NCBI GenBank assembly: GCA_002751075.1
Contig: NAOQ01000595.1
Span: forward strand, 1-15,521
DNA from: Ichthyophonus hoferi
Lineage: Eukaryota > Opisthokonta > Ichthyosporea > Ichthyophonida > Ichthyophonidae
DNA length: 15,521 bases
Reading direction: 5' to 3'
The notes below the pieces were generated by a model. The model saw nothing but the letters and a program-made list of their open reading frames with translations, was not told where the DNA came from and did no database searches. The translations under genes were made by a program, and so were the position numbers. Below, piece by piece: positions 8,658 to 15,521 of the stretch (positions are counted from its first letter, which is position 1; the number at the start of each line of letters is the position of its first letter).

Positions 8658-11509
8658 ATGATAGAGGTCTCCCCCGACGCCGAACAGCTTCAGGTCAGTT
8701 AACCTTTACTAGAGTAAAGGTAAAAGGAGGATGTAGGTAGTTACTTACTACACGTAGGTTTGACCTGTGTATGCACACGTATATATATATATATATATAT
8801 GCAGCCCTCTGCGGGTACACTTGGGTATCTATATGTATAGACAGTACATGGTAAACATGGTAATGAGCTATAAAAATAGATCCACACTTCTCCTCCTGGG
8901 CTGGACCACACTCTTGAACACACATATACACAGGCACGTATAGAAATCCACATGCATACATATACATACCTATTTACATACATAAATATATGCCTACCTA
9001 CCTCTGTACCTTTTACTAATATTTTAATACTAACAGCTATTGCTCCTTGGCTACACTGACGAGCAACGAGCAGCCTTAGAGAAGGAATATGAGGCAGCTA
9101 GCAATGAGGTAGGATATAATATTTATAATAGTACTACCTGACAGGTGACCGCAGACTGTATAGCAAGTATACTGTATAATAGGGTATATGATTTACCCTT
9201 GGCTATGTGGGGAGCTATAGTAGTACTAGGCCATATAGCACACCCTTACCCAAATACTTTCCCATCTGCCCCATCTCTGTCTGATACTTTTCCTCCTAAG
9301 GTGCGCACTGTTCTTCTTCGTGCTCTAGGGGTAGCAGCAGAGAGGATCTGTGACTTGTTGGTGAGGGCCTTCTCCCCGTCATTCTCTCCCCCCTTCCTCC
9401 CCATAACTATTTTACCTCCTTCATAGCCATACAGTCTGTCTCTTTACGGGCATATTTATGCATCGATAGTAGTATATAGAGTTGTCATTGTATCTAAAAC
9501 TATAGCTATATATCCCTGTTTCTCTTTGTCTAGATATGATCTTGCAGAGTCGCATCTCCATTTTACCCATAAGCACATACACACTATACAGATATATGCA
9601 TTCGGACACTTTAATAATTCCATACGTATCATGGTGGCAACATGATGGACCCACACATACATATATATAAGCTACACATGATAGCCTTACCATTCACTGC
9701 TACTCCTACCCCTCCCTAGCGCCACCCCCACTGTATACCCTGCTATAAAAGTATTGCCACTAGTTCCCTCTGTTGTTATTAATAATCTTTCCACAGACTG
9801 ATGCCACAGGAGACAGGAAGAGAAAGCGCGTAAGTCCATCCTACATACGTACTACTATCTCTGTTAATGTGTTTAAGTATCTGGCCATATAGAAGGAAAG
9901 CACCTTTTTGTGATCTGCTAGTAGATATGGAAGTGGTAGAGATGAGGGATGTATGCTAATTGGGAGGTAGGAGAGGGAGAGAGGCCTGTAATGATATATC
10001 GTAGGTGTGTAGACAGAGAGATGGAGCAAAGGGAAGATAATGATAATTAACCAATGAATGGGGCGTGTTGGCAGGCACGCCCAGTGAGTGGGTCTGAAAC
10101 CGCGGCAAGTGAGGTTGTTGACGAATCAAATCTTGAGGCAATCTGCACGATAAGGGATATATCTACGATTATACCCAGTCGTCGCAAACATCATCTAATA
10201 ATCTACAGCACGGCCCTACACCTTACTGCCCCTGCTCCTGATGGCCAACTGGGCGAGGTCGTGTATAGGCTGCCATTGGATCAGGTAACCCCAGGTGACT
10301 TGCTGGCTGTGTATGTATGTATATATAGTTATTTATCTTTTGATATGGCTATAGATATTGGGGTATGCATATATACACATACACCTACCTATAGATATGA
10401 CATCATCTATGTATAACCTATACACACATGGCTATTAACCGTCTACCCACGACCAATCAGCTTCAACGAGTAGTGTGTCTACCTACCCCCGATAAGGTTA
10501 AAAGTACGTGGACCTTTGCCTTTATGGGTCAGGCCTCCAGTCAACAGTTAGCCTTCCAGTTACAAGACACGGCAGATGTAGAAATCGCTGTAGTGAACCC
10601 TGCTTACTTTGCTGATGTATGGCCATGTTACCCCTGTGCTACACGGGCTACCTTTTACTATATATGAATTTTTTCTTTTTACTATATATGGTTATCTCCC
10701 TATTACTATCAATAGCCACCAGTCATATTTAACTATGCCCTGCAGTACTTCTGGCTGCCTCAATCATTGGTCTATTGTACCACCCTATGCAGCCAATCAT
10801 GTGCCTCTTCATCCACCATACACTGTATACATTTGTGTAATTCTTTTGCATATCATACCTTACACACCCTTCCTACACACTCCACCAATGCCTATTTGCA
10901 TGGCAGTGACAGGGACTGAGTATTGGTATAGGTGTAGTTACTTACTGTAATAAACAATCATCTAATACGTCATATACTCATTTCATTCTATTCTTTTTCC
11001 GTTCTTATTATTGTTCTAGTCTCTCTTTTTCTTTACCTTTTTTTTTCTACCATCATTCCCATCTCTATCTCTCTTACACAGATTGCAGAAGCAGACAATA
11101 TGACCAGTCGACAGTTACTAGTATGGCTGTTTTCCAAGGCCTGTAGCCAGGTAAACAGTACCGTATCTTCTATTTATTCTCCTCTGCCTATCATCTCTTT
11201 ATAGTTTTGACTATCTTTACCTGACCGTGGACATATTTTCCCATTTTTCCCTCTCCCCTCTCATTATATCTATGGACATTCGTAATCCTGCATCTTCTCA
11301 GTTATGTACCAGTATATAGATATATGCATAAGCGTTCAGATATATGGTGATACGTTTGTCTATATACATAAGCCAGTATGTATGTTTGAGTTTGTAAAGA
11401 GGTTGTGTAAAACTAAGGATCTATTCTCCCTAATTACATATATTACATATATATATTTGCTTGCATACATTAATACATGCATATTTTTTCCCACACACAC
11501 ACACATACA

Positions 11510-11541
<32 letters not shown>

Positions 11542-13216
11542 CAGACAGTAGAAGAGCCTAGTGGTGACTACCTTAGTAGTCGGTCGGAGTCCTTTGTACG
11601 TTGCTACCTTAAGAACAGAGAGGGCCACCTATATCCTTTAAAGGATGGCATATTGTTTGGTTTGAAGAAGCCGATGGTCTTTCTGCGCTACAGTGATCTT
11701 AATGCCCTGGAGTCCCAGGCTAGTGGCTCAAAGTAATCTACCCTGCTTCTACTTCTACTCCCTTTATCCAATTATATGGCTATATTTTCTTCTTTACATA
11801 GACTAACTACGAATGATTGTTTGTACAACCACTCACTATGTGCAACTGAGGCATGATCTTGAACCGTGATTGGAAATTGTGCTAAAGTAGAAATAATTAG
11901 CGCGTATATGTAATAGCAAAAGAGTACCTTTTTACTATCGATTAGTGGAGCATGTACTGATATTATGGTTGTCATGGCAACAGAAACTATGACCTGGTAG
12001 CCACTGATATAGATGATCATCACCACACCTTCTCCATGATTGACACAAAGGAAATTGGACTTTTCCACTATGTGATTACTGGCTGGAAATCAGGGAAACG
12101 GTATGTCGAATGTAGGAGTTATAGACAGGCAAGAACCGACCTACAACATATATGCAATCTATATCTAGGAAAGGGCCAGCAAATCTATAGCGGGTGGGCC
12201 ATAGAAGGATTCATGTTGAGTAAATTGTCCAGTGATATTATTGGCATGGCTGGGTATGATGTCAAGCTTACAGCCAGCAATGGAATACATAGGCGGTAGA
12301 ATTATAAGTTTAGTATTAAGGTGCTTCCTGGGCACCTAGTGTCAACCTTTTTCTATGGGTTAGTCATTGATAATTAGCATATCCCTCTATTGTGCCAAGT
12401 TTAATATTCACACCATTGTATAGCGTTATTAACCTGTGGGTATGCATACTGTATACCGTACCCCATATAAATTGGTGTATTTAGGCTTGCATTTTGGTTT
12501 TAATATTTTACTTTACACACATTTCTGTATGCTTTGGGGTGTTTTATCTATCGATGTTACGTGTGACTGTTCAGGTAAGCAGAGACATAGCTTTCCCTAC
12601 AATATTATGTGCAACACTCTTATATATGATAGATACGTTTACAGGAAGGCTGGACGTTCAAGCACAAAAGGTGATTCTTCAGCCACCACGGATGGGTAAG
12701 TTAATGATGTGCTATGTGACGTAACACCACCTCACTTGAATGATAGAATATATGTGACAATAGTGAGATAAAAGGATGGATGAGAGATATGAGGAGGTGT
12801 GGGGCAGCAGTCTCCTTTATTTTATTGATACAGCTACTATAACCAGACTCATAACACATGGGTAAGGGAATGGTTAGATGTGTACAGGCGTGCTTCACTA
12901 GGGCTTATAATGTTTCTACCTCGATCATTATTTATATTGACATGCTATCCTGTTAAACAGTAAACAGCCTAAAGATGAGTCTAGCGACGAATCATCATCC
13001 GAAGAGGACAGTGATTTTATCCCTGACGACTCAGCTAATGATGTTCCGGAAGAATTTGAGGAGGATTATGATTCATCCAGCAGTGAGGAGGAAGAGGATA
13101 ATGATCAAGAGGATGGTGAAGGGGAGGAAGAGGCTGGGCAGGGGGAGGGAGAGGAAGAAAGTGGACAGGGTGAGGAGGAGGACAGTACCGCAGTAGATAT
13201 GTCGGGAGAGGAATAG
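8658..13216 (+). CDS. RTT106: Rtt106-like histone chaperone with tandem PH-type domains and acidic tail
   Basis: Twelve exons join in phase: 8658-8693, 9037-9108, 9145-9183, 9301-9360, 9797-9829, 10075-10284, 10461-10616, 11082-11150, 11545-11732, 11984-12100, 12645-12695 and 12961-13216. This gives 428 residues; keeping 9184-9300 as exon would add 39. A helical N-terminus is followed by an NLS-like RKRKR at 76-80. PH1 spans about 95-225 (TIIPSRRKHHLIIY; VVCLPTPDKVKSTW). PH2 spans about 240-320 (RCYLKNREGHLYPL; ILFGLKKPMVFLRYSDL; NYDLVATDIDDHHHTFSMID). FGxKKP and the D-H-x-F-S-x-ID pattern favour Rtt106 over SSRP1, and there is no HMG box or FACT N-terminal domain. Residues 345-428 are a Ser/Glu/Asp-rich tail. 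Rtt106 binds H3-H4 and aids nucleosome assembly and silencing in yeast. The start is the first in-frame ATG before the donor at 8694. An SSRP1-derived paralogue is the main alternative. Confidence 0.75.
8702..8721. repeat. Perfect 9-bp inverted repeat beside the first donor site
   Basis: ACCTTTACT and AGTAAAGGT flank a two-base AG spacer, eight bases after the exon 1 donor at 8694 of the Rtt106-like gene. The two-base spacer is too short for a hairpin loop unless the inner pairs open. Confidence 0.6.
8780..8800. repeat. TA dinucleotide microsatellite
   Basis: A pure TA run lies in the first intron (8694-9036) of the Rtt106-like gene. Confidence 0.9.
9109..9144 (+). other. 36-nt minimal intron
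   Basis: The intron runs from gtagga to ctgacag between exons 9037-9108 and 9145-9183. Its length is a multiple of three, but reading through meets an in-frame TGA at 9139-9141, so it must be removed to keep the protein open. The flanking exons are phase 0 on both sides. Confidence 0.7.
11492..11540. repeat. CA then ATAC microsatellite abutting a 3' splice site
   Basis: A CA run (11492-11505) passes into an ATAC run that ends four bases before the acceptor AG at 11543-11544 of exon 11545. The nearest T-rich stretch is at about 11484-11489, so the usual pyrimidine tract is replaced by alternating purine-pyrimidine repeat. Confidence 0.85.
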
Positions 13217-13626
13217 AACAATATGTTGTGATATTGTAAGAAAGGCCATTGTTTTGGTACTGTAGTAGGAATTTGCTTTTATTCCATATAAAAGCTGCAC
13301 ATATTTATACGTGTGTTCATTTATAAATACATTCGTAAATAGGGATGGATAGATGTGGATGTTACCAGTATATAATACATTCAATCAATTCAATCTAGAA
13401 CTATTTCGTTTAGTGTTGTTTTCCATGCTCTTTAGACAGCTATGTAGCCTATATCTGCAGCCAAGATTATGCAATGAAATGAGGGTAATGATATGAACAC
13501 CTGTGCTATATAGGATTAACGGCACTTATTAATATGAAACTACCCCAATATGTTTGTAATAGCCGTCTGTGACGGCGAGAAATTGCCGTATCATATAGTC
13601 GTCATGCCAAAGAAATAAACATATAT
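13217..13626. other. 3' flank of the Rtt106-like gene
   Basis: After the TAG at 13214-13216 comes AT-rich sequence without a gene. No canonical AATAAA was found close to the stop; the nearest is near 13613. The region includes the small hairpin at 13562-13576. Confidence 0.5.
13562..13576. repeat. GC-rich 6-bp hairpin in AT-rich DNA
   Basis: GCCGTC and GACGGC pair perfectly around a TGT loop. The arms are GC-rich in a locally AT-rich setting. It could be a terminator-like or structured RNA element, or chance. Confidence 0.5.
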
Positions 13627-13875
13627 TTGAATATATTTGAATACGTATCAAGTGGGTATATCGAAGATATAAATGATAAGGAACATTATATGCACAATCC
13701 AATAACAGTAATTAGAGCTAGCAGTCCTATGTGCTTGTATATTAATCCAGCTTTATACTTTTTTGAGGTAGATAATAATAACGAAACACTAAATCTAGAA
13801 ATCAACCCATTGTTTTTTTTAAGAGTAATTTCCTTAATAAATAATACAAATTATAATAAATTTAGTTACGTGTAG
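13627..13875 (+). CDS. Unassigned 82-codon ORF
   Basis: An open frame starts with ATG and ends in TAG. It is rich in Asn, Ile, Tyr and Leu, as expected for AT-rich DNA. I recognise no domain, signal peptide or splice context. Just upstream, the motif atatttgaat is repeated twice (13621-13642). It is probably chance, but it is the longest frame in 13217-15125. Confidence 0.15.
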   Translation: MNIFEYVSSGYIEDINDKEHYMHNPITVIRASSPMCLYINPALYFFEVDNNNETLNLEINPLFFLRVISLINNTNYNKFSYV

Positions 13876-13880
13876 GAAGG

Positions 13881-13913
13881 GCGTGTAGACATGGAACGTC
13901 CACGCTATAAAAG
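13881..13913 (+). promoter_or_regulatory. Bulged stem-loop followed by TATAAAAG
   Basis: GCGTG and CACGC plus inner GAC and GTC can pair with a TA bulge (13881-13905). TATAAAAG follows directly at 13906-13913. This could be a core promoter facing right, but no gene starts soon after it, so its role is unknown. Confidence 0.25.
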
Positions 13914-15125
13914 AGTATATTTTTCTAAGAAAAAATTCAATAATTTTTATGTTGTACACAAAAAACTTCCATTAATACTCAATACACGTGATTTCATTAT
14001 CTTTTTATGTAGGTATAGCGGTCTGGTTTCTGATTTTATCCTTTCCCCCACCATCTATTATTAGCCGATAAGTTATTGAACTTATCTTAGAACATTAACA
14101 GCCTAGCACCTTTCTGGCTAATTTCGAAAGTAAAAAGGCCAGTCAAACACGTAAAATAATGACTTCATTGTCGATCGCTATACAATCCCTCTAACTGGTA
14201 AGCAAAACGCCCAATAATATTTAAAATATCTCTACCATTTCACAATTTCTTGGTTCTAATTTAGTTGGGCCAATTGCCTTTCAATGGATTGTTTGAAATA
14301 TTACACAGTCCTATTGGTTATTGGTTTTTAGGGCCGTGATTTCTTTGTTACGTATTGACTAAGAGTATGCCAAGTCATTTATTAAGCGTCCTGTAAGCCT
14401 GTAGTGCAAAATTAAATCAATCTCGCTTTTTTATTTTTCACCTATACTTAAAAAATTGTATATGTGACTTTAAATATATAAATGTTTAAGAATGAAAGCA
14501 ATAGAAATATGAAATATTGGTTTAAGCCTATTCATTATTCTGGTCTCACGACTCAGGCTTTGTAGCTTACGGTACACGATTATTAACCAACAGAAATTAT
14601 TATAATTTATTGATCTGTATTTTCAAACCCTGTATTTTAGACACGTCTTATATTTTGAACTAAGCGAATGTGAATACCAGCCGCAATTCTATTCGGCAAA
14701 ATTGTTGGCGAATCAAATGCAGATGATATCACAATGGTTTTTATAATATTCTTTTTTTTGATTGGTCAATCCTCATCTACATTAACTACACGCCCTGTAA
14801 ACAATATAATAGATCATAGTCAATAATCTCATGTTATCGGTCTTCTCTTCATTACATAATCGCCTTAGTTGCAATCTCTTCATATATATATTTTTTGCCC
14901 CGTTTCTTGTCAACATTCCTCTAATATTTTCAAAATACTTTTTATTTATTTACTATACCTCATACTCAGTGACATATCTATTACGTTGCTCTTTATTTAT
15001 TGACTAGGGTATGCACCATACTTATTTTCTTCATTTCCCATCTATTGCTTTTGCATCCAACAACAATAACATTGTAGGAGCATATAGAACATACAGGAAT
15101 ATCACTAAAAAAAGAGAAGAAGACG
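13914..15125. other. AT-rich intergenic region
   Basis: No frame above about 60 codons and no family motif was seen on either strand, apart from an antisense frame over the 15126 exon. Single ATTGG or CCAAT pentamers occur near 14208, 14268, 14313 and 14760, less densely than further left. No RNA gene was recognised. Confidence 0.5.
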
Positions 15126-15211
15126 ATGGCGCCGCCAAAGTTATCACTTAAGATGATTAAAGCCATCTCCTTTAAATTCAACCCTGTGGATCCTTTTTGC
15201 ATATCAACCAG
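15126..15211 (+). CDS. MRPL53: Possible first exon of mitochondrial ribosomal protein mL53 (3' partial)
   Basis: ATG at 15126 opens 28 codons plus two bases up to a good donor (cag/gtagtg at 15212). The peptide contains KAISFKFNPVDPFCISTR, which resembles the N-terminal pattern of mL53 proteins (basic start, then K-x-V-x-F-x-P-F and an arginine before a helix). These are structural proteins of the large mitochondrial ribosomal subunit. A following exon is not settled. The words SFLAAIS are readable at 15425-15445 after a tattgtccag acceptor, and would suit the family, but the phase does not match a two-base donor phase. The assignment rests on a short peptide. Confidence 0.33.
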
Positions 15212-15521
15212 GTAGTGATATACCAGCTCGTACACTTAGGAATGCTATCCTTTGTCGTAATATCCTCACTCCTCCTTTACCACCTTCCCATTCACCTCTC
15301 CATTATTGTTGAGAGACGGAAGCTCTCCTTCCTTATCTCTCTTTCTCTAGGTATTTCTTCACATCTTATCCCCTCTTTCCCCCTTTTAGTCTTCATCTAG
15401 CCCTCATTGCATTCTATTGTCCAGTCCTTCTTGGCTGCCATCAGTTTATTATCTTTCGCATTTTTCATCCCGAAATGTATATATACATACATATATACTA
15501 TAATCCTATCATAAAAATATG
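15212..15521 (+). other. Probable intron, pyrimidine-rich, to window end
   Basis: If the exon at 15126-15211 is real, this is its downstream intron. It has strong pyrimidine tracts and acceptor-like sites near 15350, 15388 and 15424. It ends in an AT-rich TATA/CATA simple stretch. No exon could be fixed. Confidence 0.4.

Noticed and set aside
8695-8983. Two minus-strand ORFs of 80-90 codons
   Set aside because: They cross the TA microsatellite within the first intron of the Rtt106-like gene and are rich in Tyr, Ile and Val from simple repeat.
12436-12724. Overlapping plus-strand ORFs read as a separate gene
   Set aside because: Only the last 51 bases (12645-12695) fit, as an in-phase exon of the Rtt106-like gene. 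The rest is intron.
13073-13384. 103-codon minus-strand ORF
   Set aside because: It is antisense to the acidic-tail exon. GAG/GAA repeats read backwards give leucine- and serine-rich text by necessity.
1-15521. Transposon, retroelement or virus-like element
   Set aside because: No reverse transcriptase, transposase, integrase or capsid motif was seen in any frame, and no long terminal repeats or inverted termini were noticed.
1-15521. CRISPR array or bacterial operon
   Set aside because: Spliced genes with GT-AG introns run throughout. The only regular array (8201-8380) has no unique spacers.

Overview
This looks like a nuclear eukaryotic window. It holds three spliced genes with GT-AG introns of 36 to about 590 nt and AT-rich intergenic DNA with microsatellites. 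No transposon, rRNA, tRNA or CRISPR was recognised. The small introns, tight gene spacing and gene content (BUB1/BUBR1 family, HEMK-type methyltransferase, Rtt106-like chaperone, possible mL53) fit a compact early-branching animal genome such as a demosponge. That placement is inference, with low to moderate confidence.

Layout. (1) 181-1912 (+): six 3'-terminal exons of a BUB1/BUBR1-family spindle-checkpoint gene. They encode a C-terminal kinase-like domain that has lost several catalytic residues. (2) 1913-2829: a convergent intergenic stretch dense in CCAAT/ATTGG. (3) 2830-7993 (-): a nine-exon gene whose exons all join in phase into a 767-residue fusion of an S4 RNA-binding domain, an RluA-type pseudouridine-synthase domain lacking the catalytic aspartate, and a HemK/PrmC-type glutamine methyltransferase with an intact NPPY motif. 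This is the most striking feature. (4) 7994-8657: a divergent promoter region with a degenerate repeat of about 10 bp, close to helical period, followed by a CCAAT/TATA promoter. (5) 8658-13216 (+): a 12-exon gene for an Rtt106-like histone chaperone of about 428 residues with two PH-type domains and a long acidic tail. One of its introns is only 36 nt. (6) 13217-15125: AT-rich DNA with one unassigned ORF and small hairpins. (7) 15126-15211 (+): a possible first exon of mitochondrial ribosomal protein mL53.

The genes do not form one pathway. BUBR1-like acts in the spindle checkpoint, the fusion probably acts on translation release factors, and Rtt106-like acts in chromatin assembly. The fusion gene and the Rtt106-like gene are head to head and may share control elements. 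The BUBR1-like gene and the fusion gene are tail to tail. All gene models were read by eye from splice signals, reading phase and remembered family motifs; no alignment was run.
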